A stretch of DNA of 64,000 nucleotides from Casuarius casuarius (Eukaryota > Chordata > Aves > Casuariiformes > Casuariidae), in the NCBI GenBank assembly GCA_003342895.1, contig PTFA01000365.1, forward strand, positions 434,001 through 498,000, in the 5' to 3' direction. A model generated the notes under the pieces. That model was not told where the DNA came from, did not search any database, and worked only from the letters and a program-made list of their open reading frames with translations. Positions within the stretch are counted from its first letter, which is position 1; each line of letters begins with the position of its first letter. A program made the translations under genes and the position numbers. Of the stretch, positions 38,123-50,880 are shown one piece after another.

Positions 38123-40834
38123 GTGACTGGCGTTGTAGTTCTCGGTACTAATGGAGGAAGTTTGGCTTGGTTCAGTCGATGGTTTGGGGAATTTTTTCAT
38201 GGGGAAAAAAAACAAGCTGAGTCTTCCCCTCTCTATAGTCAGGATAAGACACGTGCTTGGATATTCATGTCAGAGCTTCAGCTGACGCCTGTCTTGCGGG
38301 TGATTAACCAGCAGGCTGTAGTGGCTTGGCAATAAAGGCATGCCCTTATTGTGACATCTATTAATGGAAGAGGTCACAGCATAGATGACAATATTAAATG
38401 GGCACTCCCTGGAGAATATCCTTCTCCACCCCACAAATACAGGTCAGAAGCTTGTGACAAGTACAATACAAGATAGGAGACACCATGGGAACTACACCTA
38501 TTCCACTTAATCTCTATTCAGAAATGTCCAAAGATCCTGCTGTCAACAGGAGGATACTCTGAATCATGTACACAATAGACATGTTCTGCCGTGAAACAGA
38601 ATGAATAATTATGAGCAAATCCTATTCTAAAACAATCCACAGTATAATATCTAGGAGAGATGTTGGTGAACTATTTATTCTAAACTTCTGATTATTTTGA
38701 TCAGGAAATGGTGTTCAAACCTCTAGCGTGAGTTATGTACTTGTCATAACATAGATTAGGTAAGGTCTTCTGTGTAGTGATCCTCCATGATACTATACTG
38801 GACCCCCTCTTTTTAACCTATGTAAACTTGATGGGGAAAAGAAATGCACAAAGGTTAAGCTGGCAGTTCTGCAAGTTCTGTAACTCCAGAGAGAATTTTC
38901 TGAATGAAAGGCATCCTGGTCCTTCTCTAAAAGCTGAGTGACATGGTCAGATGAGATTTGAAGTTCTGTTAAGCAAATATTCATCTTGTTGGCTGTTTCC
39001 AGAGAAGCTTCTACAACCATAGGCTGAATTTAATGTTCTGCAAGAGCTTTAGTACAGTGATAGGAGACTACCATTTAAAAATCCAGAGGTTTGTCAAAAA
39101 ATCATCATGTATTTTGTAGTTTTAATTTCCTTTTCGTCACAAGTCCAAAATCAAATGAAGAAAGGGGAAATTGTTTTGGAAATCTGTAATCAGGCAGAGC
39201 TGCTATGTGTATGTGTTTGCATATTTAAAATAGCTTATGCCTCTGCAGATTTTGTTTGGGCCTGATGACATAGCATGTTCAATAATGTAAATATCTAGGC
39301 ATACATAAAAATCTCTTGGATAGGGTGAACAATGGAGTAATTAAATAATACCGGTAGAATTGCTTAATGCAGAATCAAAATCTCAGTCTCCAAAATGTAC
39401 ACTGGCAAGCATTGTGATTATGCCTTGAGAATAGCATTCTTATCATCCGCAGCCTTCTCTGTTTAAAACTGAACTTGCATGTTTATTCTTTGTAATGTAA
39501 GCAGAGGCTTCCACAGATGTTAATGGAAATTAAGACGCATACTGAGGTGAGAATTAGAGATCTTCTATGGAACAAAAGATAATTCTTGCATCCTCCTGCA
39601 AAGTAAATATATTACTGTCCAAATAGCTCATTGCTGTTATAATCAGCCCCTTATGTAAATATTTCTTGAATCACATAAAAATATGAGAGAGCCTGTGTGT
39701 ATCAACTCCAGTCAAATCAGCCATGGAAAACAATAGTATGCAAATTAGGTTATGTTTCACTTTATCACCTTTATGTCAAATGCATAGAACAGCAAGATGC
39801 TAAACTTCTGCAAATGGTTTGCCACTGCAGAATTTTCTGCAAAATGGATCATTGAGCCATTTCAGTCTTCTGTGATTATGATGGTCACATTATTAACTGT
39901 ATCATTGGCACTTCATAATTTGGCAAAAAAGCTGAAATATTGCCATTTGTCATTTATGGAACCACTGCAGATAGAAAGGCTTTGGAGAGCTAATCCATCC
40001 TCCTGTATTACTTATCATAGAAGGAAAAAAGACAAATATAATTCAATCTGTAGTGCAAAAAACACATGCTATTATTGTGAATTTTCTTGTCACGATGTAC
40101 AGCTACACCTGTGCCATTAAATGTGTCTGGTGTGATTGAGAGGTGGGTTCAAATACATAATGCCAATTTTCTTTCAAAAGTTAAGACGGATTACAGTGCA
40201 ATTTGTTTGAGAAGCTGGATGGATAGGGAACTTCTGCTGATATCAGAATCTCTGCACATTAAACATACATCCTACCCAATTCTCCTGAAATAAGCCTGGA
40301 ACCGATATGAAGCCCAGCAATAAATCTTTCTATCCAAAAGCAAAAACTCACAACCATCCTTCCAGAAAGCTCTGCCTTCTGCACCGTTGGTTTCAGAAAA
40401 GTAATTCTATAATACTTCCCCAGGAGGAGACAAAACTGTATAATTGGTGTCACACAGAAAATCAGGATAAGCTTTATGACTTCTGGATTGAATTTCCTTG
40501 ATCATGTGTTCAAAACAAGTTTTCCCCTTTTCTCCAGCTTTGGGGAGAGACTTGGTGTAAAAATAAATAAATAAAAATCGATGTATTACCATCATTTATG
40601 ACCAATGCAGATAATTGCAGACCAGGGGTTGCTTTTAATGGTGTGATTGAAACCAGGAAGGGACAAAAACTGACTCAAAAACACATGGCTTTTCTTCTTG
40701 AGTGAATTTGACTCCTTTGAAAGGGATGAGTCATTCCACTTAGTTGATAAGTGCACTGAGTAAGTAAGAGATGGAAATAAAAAAGAGGGATACAAATGCA
40801 GTGTCAAGGCCTCATTGTTTCCAAAGTTTTTATT

Positions 40835-40873
40835 TGTGTGTGTGTGCATGCATATATATGTGTGTGTGTGTGT
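40835..40873 (+). repeat. TG/AT alternating microsatellite
   Basis: TG repeats flank a short CATGCATATATA core, all alternating purine-pyrimidine. Such tracts are length-variable and can adopt Z-DNA. Confidence 0.9.
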
Positions 40874-41181
40874 ACTATATGAACTGAGTTGAAATAAACC
40901 TCTAATGTGCATCTGGACTGCATGATGCATAAAGGAAATGAATTTTTATAATATCAACAACAGAACAAAGGCATTGAAATGGAGTTGCTTAGGCCTTGGA
41001 AACTAAAATCCAAAGAGATTTCTTGAGGTGTGGTGGCTTATATCCTGGAAAGCATTCACCATCTTCTGAAGCCCAAAGTAGAAAAAAACTGTTGGGATCA
41101 AATAGTTGCCTTCCAGGTAAATCAGCTAGTCTGTAACAAATGGACAGGAACAAACCACAGTCCTGCTCTCCATTCATTTCT

Positions 41182-41214
<33 letters not shown>

Positions 41215-41225
41215 TGAGAGAGAGA
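41182..41225 (+). repeat. (CT)n - T run - (GA)n inverted simple repeat
   Basis: About 12 CT units run into a stretch of T and then into five GA units. The CT and GA parts are complementary, so the tract can form a hairpin, and the pyrimidine strand could form triplex DNA. It lies deep in an intron. Confidence 0.9.
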
Positions 41226-42291
41226 TTGTGTCCCCTGGTCTTTGGCTGGCAAGGGCAGCGAGTGATGTGTTCAGACTGTACTCAGCCCCAGGCAGGTGGA
41301 TGCTTTGTGTTGCTCAGCGTAAATCTCTTCAGCTTATTACTGAGTAATAGCACCAAATCCTAGGGTCTCTGTTCTGTTTCAAGCCAAAAAGTACTGTAGA
41401 CTAAGTGCTGTCTCTTGTAGCTGTGCAGGACTATGATATCCCCCCCGATGAGGGACTGTACCCTGCAGGGTCCTGTGGGTGGGACCCGTGATGGGGGCCG
41501 GGGGTCCCATGTGTGACGGGCTGCATGCCTGGAGCCCCATGCTGTGTGCTGACACAGGGCACCTTCTATAAAATAGCAACAATTCAACAAACAGTTTTCA
41601 GTAATTGCATTTTTAAAAGGCAAACCATGATGCACTAATGGATGGCTGATAGAAATGTGAAATTTAACCAATATTCTAAACATATTTTTGTTCAGAGATG
41701 ATGCTCTTTGGGGTATATTCTGGGTGTATATTTCTGCTCATAGAGCAGTGATTTGTGTGTGCAGTAAGGCTGTCTGTATACAGCAATGGACAAAAGGGTG
41801 ATCAGTAGCCCTCTGTTTGCTTGTTATTACTGTGTATTTTACAGGTTGCCTCAGGCAATATATGGTAATTTCCTTGCTTCTAAAACAGGTTCAGCAGCAT
41901 GAAAATGAATATGTCATTATGCTAATTAATACATCCACAAGGAATTTTAGAATAACATTAATCATCTTGCTTTAACCCAACCAAACTATGGCAGTACAGA
42001 TTCAAGGCAGAGATTATGCGTCTGGGTTAGTCTGCTGTTTGCTGGTGCTGTGGCACGCACTGTGACAGCTCTGAAGGCACCGGAGGAGCCCAGCAGAGCC
42101 CGGAGCACGGGGACTGCGGGCTGGGTGTAGGGCTTGTATGGGATTGCCTCTTGTCCTACAGCAAATAACACAGGAGTTACAGCATATGAATCATGCCATT
42201 GTGTCAAATGTATTTTGCATTTCTCACTAGCCAGTTTTGTTATGCTTAAACATGGCCTGTGCTTTTGGGGCAGGGAGTTCCTTCTATCCCT

Positions 42292-42316
42292 AAAAAAAAA
42301 AAAAAAAAAAAAAAAA
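42292..42316 (+). repeat. poly(A) tract, 25 bp
   Basis: The longest A homopolymer noticed in the window. The upstream sequence shows no recognisable processed gene or LINE end. Confidence 0.9.
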
Positions 42317-42364
42317 CCTGCTGAAAAATACCAAAAATATTTCAAACCAATTTTCTTCTAACTC

Positions 42365-42388
42365 TTTTAACATCAATTGATGTTAAAA
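42365..42388. repeat. 24-bp perfect palindrome
   Basis: TTTTAACATCAA and its reverse complement are directly adjoining with no spacer. A diverged copy of the right half (TGATGTTAAATTGAAG) follows at about 42403. Confidence 0.9.
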
Positions 42389-45300
42389 TGAAGTTCAAGA
42401 ACTGATGTTAAATTGAAGCTGTAAGTTAATCTTTTCAAGTTACGCAAGTCATAATGTTCTCTTACTTTCCATCTTTGGCAGTCACAGCGAAGATTTATAC
42501 TGGATGAGGATACTGTTTCTGTCTGATTTCTTCATCCTGTACTATCATCATCTAATTCTTGAATTAGGCCTTGAAATCAAGGGACCTTTGGAGTCGTCTT
42601 TGTGAAATCCCCTTTTGCAATGAGATTCCCTGGAGAATACTCTTTCTATTGAACTTGAGGGCAGGTGCTTGAAATTCCCTAAAAGCGTCCATCCCCTCCC
42701 AGAGTAAGGCAGTTCATCTTCCTAACAACCTTGGCTCCAGATGTCTTTAGGGATCTTTTATCTGGGGATGTTTAAATGCTTGCAAAGAAGCAGGGAGGCC
42801 GGAAAAGATCTTACAGTCTATAATGGTAGTTTTTCGACTCTGGTTCACAGAAATGTCAACAGAACTTTGGGGGTTCAGCTTATGGAAAGTGGTCTGCAGA
42901 GCCATTTCCGGCAGTAAAACAAACTCCTTTCTTTGGTGTGGTTATGCTTGTGGTATGTGCTATGCTCCCTCCATGAGGGAGTCTGAAGACTAAGCTAGAA
43001 ATTTGGAAGTCACTGCTTTAAAGCTTTTTTTTGTTGTTGTTGTTTGTTCGTGGTCCAGTGACTTTGGGCCTAGTTCATACAGTAATATGATATAAATGAA
43101 ATCCAAGTTTAAGTGTTTATGCCTCAGCAGGAGGGGAAAGCAAAGGAGCAAATGGATAAACCAAAGGCTGCACAAAATCATACGGAACAAAGAGTTTCCC
43201 ATGGTGGTTTGGCTGCCTTTGAGCCTTTAATTAGGACTTCTCTGTAGATATGCAAGATAGAAGGACCTTCTTGTTCCTTAGATGAAATCTCTGCACAGCC
43301 AGCATGGAAAGTTTCCACTCCTGAGGGTGTGCTCAACTCCCTGATATCTAATTTCCCTGTTTGTATGGCTTCTTAATTTAATAAAACCTTTTTGTACATG
43401 AAATCTTCTAATGTGTTCAGTTCTCATATTACTGATCATAACTGACTGTTCATCTCTGAAAGGCTGTAGCTCCAGTAGCATCCTGAATAGCACTGTTTGC
43501 ATGTTTCTCTTATCTTTGCAGTGGGTTCCCAATGCAGGAAATTTCAATAACTGAGTAGATGTCTTGGTTATTTCATAACTTTTAATGCCATTGATTTCAC
43601 TTTCAGTTTAGTTTCAGCGACTGTAGCAACCGAACAATGATCAGTAGTGTAATGGTCTTTTATAGAAACACATTTTAGCCATATTTTTCCCTACAAGTTG
43701 CAGTGCCTGTTCAGAATGCATCATCAGTTGTCACTCAGATATTTTTTCTTTAAACTATTGAATGAAAGTATTATGTTAATACATTCAGGTTTAAAATTCT
43801 GGAGTACTGTGCTTTTTTCATGAACTAACAGTATATTGGTGCAAATAAAGCATTTATGTTGCATTTATCTAGAGAAGTGATGGAGTAGACAATATGTTTG
43901 TCAAAGTATTTAATATATAATAAGATAAATGTATGAAGTTTTACACATAGTATGTTCATCATGTTATTTTGTGATACTGTTATGTTATATTAAGATCAGA
44001 TAGGGCTGTGTTATGCTGGATGTTGTACAGAAGCACATGAAGTAATTGGTTTTATTTTTCTTGAAGAGCATATTGAAATATGTCCCACTGATTTAACGGA
44101 CTTCCGAATTATTTTACTGCTTGGATATCATTTACACCTTCAAGTCATGAGTCAGTACCCCACCATGGCAAACCCATTAAAAAAAATGCGCACACACAAA
44201 CAAAAACAAAACAAGCTAACAAAAATACCAAAATAAAATGATGATTTCAATTTGAAGATCTTTCTTTCTTACTCCAAGACTGAATTTCTGATTTATCTGT
44301 ACTGGATGAGATTAAATTAAGAATAACTAGATCTTTCAAAGATGGTGATAAATGTGTCTTTAAATTGCTAATTATAGACTATAATCATATCTTTTTTTTC
44401 TCAAGTAACTTTTCCTAGTTGTCCTTTCAGTCATAGCACAAGGTCACCCATTGAAATTAAAGGGGAGAAAGCAACAGATTTGCTTTTCTGCCATTAATCT
44501 TGTTGCCTGACAGCACCAAGAATTACTTCATTTCTTTGAGAATTTGTATGGCGCTCTAGGAATTGGCGTTTGTTTATATTTTCTCTTTGGAATATCGTCT
44601 ATCAAAATAATAAAGGTTTCTAACTGTCTAAATGGATGTATTCAAATGCAGTACCTTGACTATTCTCTAAAGAACAAAAAAAAGACTGAATCAAAACTCT
44701 GGAGAGAGAGATAGAAGGGGGTAGAGGGGCTTTCTGTGAATAGGTGTGTTGTCACCAAGTACTTCAGAATGTCACAAGTCTTAAGTATTGCCACTGTCCC
44801 TGTCCCACAGCACTGCAGGTAATGAACTGGTTTGTGAATGATCTAACTGAAAAATAAATGTTAAATTGAAGTTGTCTCAAAAAAATTTCTGCTAGCATAA
44901 CTCTAGGAGTAGAGTAAGAGTAGGAGTTAACTGGAGAAAGTGAAGAAGCAGAACATAGGGTCGCAAAGGCCTTGCAGTGTTCAACCTGCAGCCTTAGCAG
45001 TTCATTGCTTGGGGAGGCCTTTAAGTAACACTCCTCGAGGCAATTGGAAATCGTGAACAAATGGTCTCTTGGTCACTTCAGAGAGGGAGGTGAGACTAAG
45101 AAGGAAAAAACTGGCTGCAGGAGTGGGAGAGACTGATTTGCAGAATAAACCAAGAGGAAATCTTGGTCATCCCAGAGCTGAAAAAAATTCATGAGGAATA
45201 AAGCGTTGTAAGAATATGTGTAACTGTGCCAAGAGCCATGTATTTTTGTGCAGCCTATAATGAAGAATGCTTGAATCCTTTAAAAACCTGTAGAAGTGCT

Positions 45301-46008
45301 TATTGTTTTAGAAGAAGACTTTAGAGTCTTTTAGTGCCCACATGGCTGAAAACAGTCTTCCTGACCTTCTCCGTAACGTAACGGATCAGCTCTGGTCCTA
45401 GGAGACCCTTATTTCGGAGAAGGATTTAGCAGACAGTCTGTGCTTATGCAGCATGTCAAGAGAGGCCAAGGAAGGCTGGTGCTCCTGGAAGGGTTTTAGT
45501 GTACATGAGTCTCCAGCCTCGGGGTGTCCTAACAAGGCTATCGCCATTGCATTTCAAAAGACGACAATACTTTTATGTGCTAATGTGTTCTTAAAAGTAC
45601 AGTAAGTCTCCCATAGGCACTGGCTGGTTTGCCTTGCAGCTGTGTCTACAGTGTTGATTTTTGTGTAGTCTGGTTCTGTTAGTTCCTTAGTAAAGATGTT
45701 GGGTTTTCTGGTTTTTTTTTTTTTTCTTTTTTTCTTAATCACTCTGAGAATGCTCTAGTCACATGCCCTTTAATATCAGACAGCCTACAAACAAGCGAGT
45801 CCTTGGGGTGCAAAACTTCTTCGTAGGCTGCATTCAAGGCTTTGGGTTCTAAAGCCAATACCACCTAAATACTCTTGGGATTTTTTGGATCCTGTTTAAA
45901 AATAATCTGCCCTCTGTTAACATTTTCCTGACATGCTTTCACACTTTTTTTTTTATTTATAGTCATATAAAACTTTAAAGACATAATTTTTGTTGTCTTT
46001 TTTTTTTT

Positions 46009-46046
46009 TCTTTCTTTCTTTCTTTGTTTTGTTTTGTTTTGTTTTG
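46009..46046 (+). repeat. (CTTT)n / (GTTTT)n microsatellite
   Basis: CTTT units pass directly into five GTTTT-type units, preceded by a pure T run. This is a compound pyrimidine-rich simple repeat in intronic sequence. Confidence 0.9.
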
Positions 46047-47999
46047 CATTTATATTCCTTAGAGCTTTGGCAGCAGTCTTCAGGATAGCAGAGGAACATC
46101 CTTTTTTGTTATGGGGAGGTTGCCATTTGTGAGGGTTTTATGTTGGTCTTTGTTTTTTTGCTCTATTCTCTGTAGTTTTCTTTATCTGGGCCTCATTTCT
46201 GCACAGCACCTCAATAATGCATTGCAATTAGGAGGCACAGCAAGACGTTTGCTCACCCCTTCCCAAGGGGAATAAATGTGCGAGGGAAGGTTTTCTTTCA
46301 ATAGGCTCTTTGATGTTTCTGTGTGTGCATGTGTGGTCATGTTTATAACTGGCATAAAAGCATAGCAAGATGTACAGTGAAGCCAAGACTGAAGAAACAG
46401 AACATAAATTTTAGCTGATCATAAACCTTATCACAGTCATGTCCAGCACTGTTCTTTGATAGAAGCCAAAAAATTTCGCATTGGGTGCTAGTGACCCAAG
46501 CTGAATCTATATATAAACATGAAATGTAATAAGACCAAATATTTAGGGGCCTGAATATGGTTTTAAAAAACTAACTAGTAGACATTGATGTTTAATAAAA
46601 CATTCATTTAGTATAGACCAAAATTTCTACCTGCCTCATCTATTCAAGCAAGCAGAAAGAAAAAATTATAAATTTCAATGGATGGTACTGAAACTTTAAA
46701 TATTCTTTTCCAGCAGTCGAATCATAAGTTGTTACATGACTGTTATCTGAGCGACCCTAGGCCGAAATGCCTGGGATCTCTTTAAGTCTTCTGAAGCCAT
46801 GGTGAGGTGGGGGGGAGGGTTCCTTTTTTTTTCTTTTTTTTCTTTTTTTAAGCTACAACTGTATTTTTCTTACAAAATGTACTTGTGGTGTCAGTACAGT
46901 TCTTACATATTAAAAGCCAGTACAAAATTTAGTACTATCTTGGCGCTTCAGTTGGCCTGCCCAGAGGGTGAACTGGGGCCAAGAGCAGAAGGGAGAGCTC
47001 CCTTCTTGTCAGAGGTGTTCCTCACAGGTCATGGGGGCTGCTGGGCAAACCATCCATTGCTGCTGGTGACACTATTTGTGTGTGCTCTCCAGGTCCTGCC
47101 TGTCACAGACTGCCTGTGCTTCTGCTTATGTCCCACAGAGAAATAAAAGGCCAGAGCCAGCTTTGCAAACTTGTTATCGCTGTAGCTGTGTTATGCTAGC
47201 TTACGTGTTCTCTCTCTCTGAAGTGCAGTAAGTGAAAGAAGTGACATGGTACTTTGAGCATCTAGAGCAGTTTAAAGAAATACATGGTTTTAAGTGAATG
47301 TAGCAACAAGCAAAATGACAGATTCTCTCCAACGCCTCAATCCAGCGCTGGTCCACTGTCAGCTTTATAGTTTAATAGACTTCATGGCCAGATTGTAATT
47401 AAATGATCGATAGTCTGGCTTCCTGCAGAGTGCTGGCCAAAGACTGTAGTCTATTTCTTACACTTGCTGCCCAAAATCAACAAACGCTTTCAAATCCAAG
47501 GCTATGTTATAGCACATCTTTTTTTGAAAGAGCATCTCAGTTTGAAGTTTTGAAATGATTGCATATGTTTCCTCCCCAACAGTTAATTGCACTAACTGTT
47601 AAGAATGTGCATGTAAAGGTTGATTTTATTTTCCTAATTTTAGTTTATCTCATTGGATCTTGTCGTGATATTCATCTTCATGATTAGAGCTGCCTGTGCC
47701 TTTGAGCATATAACTTCTCCTTGTGCAGGTGCCTTTGGGTGTAATGGACTGTACTCTTTCATTTTCATTCTGAAACGTTTTCCTCAGGATATTCTCTGGC
47801 TGGTCAATGAAATATTGACAGTAGAACTGGCAATGGTGTTTCCATCAAGGTCTTGCTAGTGTTGTAGATCACCTTCTTGTTTTATCATTACTCTAGTTTG
47901 TTGTAACCAAACTGCTTAGAAATTTGCTTTCAAGGAGAAGAGTTAGATCCTCTACTCTCTATAAGCAGGAGCAGCATCAAGGCAGTGAGCGGCCCTCAT

Positions 48000-48205
48000 G
48001 GTTAATCTCTGAGCCACGCTGTTAGCTGTATAGATGAGAACTGGGGTGGGAGGGAGGAGAGACGAGGGGAATACACTTTTACACGCTGAATGTTAGATTA
48101 CTTGGTTGTACAATCTGCCTAGAGCACTCTGCTAACTCGGAGAGTATGTGCGGCGAGGCCATGGGCAGTGAGGCTCAAAGGTTGAAGCGCCTGATCCTGC
48201 AGAGT
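48000..48205 (+). promoter_or_regulatory. candidate cryptic first exon with perfect Kozak ATG and donor
   Basis: The ATG at 48161 sits in GAGGCCATGG, a full Kozak context, and reads MGSEAQRLKRLILQS for 15 codons up to AGT|GTAAGTG, a consensus donor with the intron starting at 48206. Upstream, a GA/GGG-rich and CpG-containing stretch (near 48045-48160) could be a promoter. The reading ends in phase 0, whereas the TACC2 exons need phase 2, so if transcribed this would not code in frame into TACC2. It could be a non-coding first exon or chance. Confidence 0.25.
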
Positions 48206-49071
48206 GTAAGTGAATGTGTTACCTAAGACTTGCAGTTTCTGGTGAAACTCATCTGTCTGTTGCATACAAGTGTTGGGGAATGGGATAAATATTTTCTCTG
48301 CTGTACAGCTTCTTCATGAACCCTGCAACCTCAGGGTAGGATTCAACCCAAGCCTTTTTTAGTAGGCCTCTGTTTATTTAATAGATATAAAATACACTTG
48401 AAACTTGAGGGAGTCAACACAGGCATTTTAAATGTATTCTTTATGCTTCTTGTTAGGAAGGATCCATATCATTCCCCTTTTCCCCACTGGCAGGACAAAC
48501 AGTGCCTGTGTTCTCCCTCCTGCCTTCCAGAGAACTGCTAGGGCTTTGTGGATAGCTTTTGTGGTACTCTATTTTTTTCAGTATGATTTTTTACTTTTAA
48601 AAGATTTAGATAAAAGAAATTTTTCATGCCCTTTCTCGAAATTCTGTATTTTACTTATTTGGGGATGCTCTTGGTAAGTGTATACCTGTCATTCTGTTGA
48701 GAATTTGCGCACACGCAGTTTTGTCTTTAACGTCTGCTGAAGCAAATGCAGCTGTAAAAAGGCTGAAAAGCAGCCTATATTCTGTAACACACAAATGGAG
48801 AAAACATGTAGAGCGACAGTTTCCTGTATTTTCCACTTTTATTCTGAGAGTGGCGGAGTTGTAACAACGTCAATGTCTGGTTCCTTATCTCTTCTCCCCG
48901 GGATGATTGGAAATGACTGTTTAGGGAGGTCAGGCTGCCCCAGTAGTCAGTGCCTTCCCTTGGGAGCTGGCAAATTCAAAAACCCAGTGAGCTGCCACCA
49001 CCTTGACAAGGGCCTGCAGAATATCAGACCGGTGCTCTGCTGTAGGGCTTGGGGTTTGTATTTCAGGGTGG

Positions 49072-49170
49072 CCCTAATGGCTCAGGCAATGAACTGGAAG
49101 CCGGAAATTCCCAAGTTCAGATCGTGAACTAGGTACTGATGCTACCTTTGCTTCTCTGGGGGACTTAAAC
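49072..49170 (+). repeat. tRNA-derived SINE (MIR-like) head
   Basis: An A-box-like TGGCTCAGGCAATG at 49078 and a B-box-like AGTTCAGATC at 49114-49123 are spaced as in tRNA-derived SINEs. Between them lies CTGGAAGCCGGAAATTCCC, matching the order of the MIR 5' part as I remember it. It does not fold as a complete tRNA and is not called as a tRNA gene. Confidence 0.5.
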
Positions 49171-50493
49171 AAATGTTGAGCAATGGACACTAGAAATGGG
49201 GGATAACTTTACTATAAATGAAGCCAAAATTTGAACTTGCTTGGAAGTTTGTGGCTGGACAAAGTGTTGTCTCCCTTGCTTTTACCTTTAGGAAAATAAA
49301 ACCAGTCATGTTTATTTTGATGCCGTTTGTAACACAGAATTCAAGTTTAGGTAGTCTCTGGAAATGAAACGTACCTTGTGTTTGCTAAGCAACTTTGGTT
49401 CTTCTTATCGTGACAGCAATTTATTGTGGGGGCCCACCTAGGTCTGGGTGACTATTCTTGGACTGCTGTGAATTACACATAAACCGTGTATGTGTATACA
49501 GCATCCCTCATTCAGCTCTAGATTATTTTTGTAAAGTAGGCAAACCCTAGTGGAGTTCCTTTTTTGCAAACAGAAAAAAAATTACCAGAAGCTATTTAAG
49601 GTGTGAGCCTAGTGAAGCCTCCACTGAAATGTAAAAGAAATGCTGTGTTAGGTGCTTCAAAGTTGTTACATTTTAATATTCCTGTTAAATGTATCTGATC
49701 CTTTTGAATTTTTCTCCTGGCCCTGAGGTGTATCCAAAATTATTACATCTGTCTTTCTGGAGTTAAATTCTTAATATGGGAGCTAGTGCAACTGATGTTT
49801 TGCTCCCTGAGTGCTGTGAAACATAATTTGTGTGTGGGGCCTCTGTTTGTTTACTAAATGCAGTGATGTGAAAAGAGTGATGGCACCCAGCCCTTTCAGC
49901 TTATGCACTTAACTTCCCAGTACCCCGATGTGTTCACTGTAACAAAAAGATAAACTTATTTGTTTGGTTTGGAATGTTGTTTGCTTGGGTTTGTTTTCTC
50001 TAGGCTTACAGATCCTCACTACTAATCACATGAACGTTAGCTTATGAGCACCCCAAGGTTCTCCACTTTATCGTTAGGCAAGGGGGGTGTCTCTGCATAC
50101 AGAAGCAAAATGGTTAACTGCACTGAGCTTGTATGATGGAGCCGCTCCGGTACAGTAGGCTTCCACATTGGCTTGTTTACCTTGGCTGCTCATGATATTC
50201 TCCCTACTTTCCTGATGGAAGATTCCATTTTTGCAAGAGGGATGAGCTCATTTATTTGAATGAAGAAAGCAGCCATCCTATTTATTAATCCTCTCTGCAG
50301 TCATCACAATATGTAGAACTTGTGTGTTATTAGAGGGAAATGTATGCACAGCATCCAGAGCACACATGCATTTGCATTTCAAATCAGCTGAGTCAACACA
50401 ATATAATGGTCCTGCCTGTAGGTCCTTAGGGAGCCACAGTAGCTGACAATGTGTGCTTAAAGGGAGGGTCTGCTTTATTTTTTTCCTTCTTCT

Positions 50494-50518
50494 CCCCCCA
50501 CCCCACCCCCCCGCCCCC
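50494..50518 (+). promoter_or_regulatory. TACC2: C-rich GC-box/i-motif tract of the alternative promoter
   Basis: Runs of six, four, seven and five C are separated by single A or G bases, giving CACCC- and CCGCCCCC-type Sp/KLF sites. The complementary strand has four G-tracts and could form a G-quadruplex. The tract lies about 120 bp upstream of the TATA box of the short TACC2 isoform. Confidence 0.5.
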
Positions 50519-50635
50519 AGCCAGTTTCAATAGCCAGTAGTCCTGTTTATAGAGGTGCTTGCGCCGTAGCTGCTTGGATCACCGATGTTTAGCAGATGAT
50601 TAGCCTGTCACGGTGGCTGGGATTTTATTTTATTT

Positions 50636-50644
50636 TATAAATAG
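50636..50644 (+). promoter_or_regulatory. TACC2: TATA box (TATAAATAG) for the short TACC2 isoform
   Basis: The nonamer is a near-ideal TATA element. A start about 28-32 bases downstream (roughly 50665-50670) gives a 5' UTR of about 215 bases before the ATG at 50881. The element is preceded by T-rich sequence and followed by a G run and an A run. The start site itself is inferred from TATA spacing. Confidence 0.5.
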
Positions 50645-50666
50645 TGTTCATCTGGTCGGGGGGAAA

Positions 50667-50880
50667 AAAAAAAAAGAAAAGCACTGGCAACAGTTCAGAG
50701 AAGAGAAGCTGCTGCTGGAGTGTTTCTGCTGTTGCTGCCACTGATGCAAGCAGCTGTTTCCATCTGCACTGCAGTATTGCAGCCTCTCCCCAGTCAGACC
50801 TCTCAGGGCTTCTCGCTGGTGGAATTACCAAGGAAGCTGGCCTTGCTTGCATCTAGCTCCAGCTCAAGGGCACGCTGAGG
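50667..50880 (+). other. TACC2: 5' UTR of alternative first exon (inferred start)
   Basis: This segment links the TATA box to the short-isoform ATG without an acceptor-like signal that would be required if the ATG exon were internal. It is CTG-rich (GCTGCTGCTGG) and contains one upstream ATG at 50744. The left edge is inferred from the TATA position. Confidence 0.45.
50744..50878 (+). CDS. upstream ORF, 44 codons, ending 2 nt before the main ATG
   Basis: In the inferred 5' UTR the only ATG before the TACC2 start opens a frame of 44 codons (beginning MQAAVSICTAVLQPL and ending SSSSSRAR) that stops with TGA at 50876-50878. The TACC2 ATG begins at 50881, so only two bases separate them. The uORF start context (CTGATGC) is weak, with C at -3 and C at +4, so leaky scanning would be expected. 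The peptide has no recognisable domain and is likely to act, if at all, through translational control. Confidence 0.4.
   Translation: MQAAVSICTAVLQPLPSQTSQGFSLVELPRKLALLASSSSSRAR

Larger units (their letters stand above)
37646..50880 (+). other. TACC2: TACC2 intron (contains the alternative promoter at its 3' end)
   Basis: For the long transcript this is intron. It holds a 15-bp minisatellite, TG and CT/GA repeats, a 25-A tract, a 24-bp perfect palindrome, a tRNA-derived SINE fragment, and a candidate first exon around 48.16 kb. Between 38.2 and 40.8 kb and between 42.4 and 45.9 kb I see only AT-rich intronic sequence and short meaningless ORFs. The short-isoform promoter occupies the last 400 bp. 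Confidence 0.7.

Noticed and set aside
39797..40120. 107-codon ORF (MLNFCKWF...) as a small gene
   Set aside because: AT-rich, Ser/His/Cys-scattered translation with no family resemblance, no Kozak context of note and no splice or polyadenylation pattern.
42292..42316. 25-A tract as the tail of a processed pseudogene
   Set aside because: No coding or LINE-like body and no flanking target-site duplication could be seen.
49072..49170. tRNA gene
   Set aside because: A- and B-box-like strings are present, but the sequence does not give a full cloverleaf. It fits a SINE head better.
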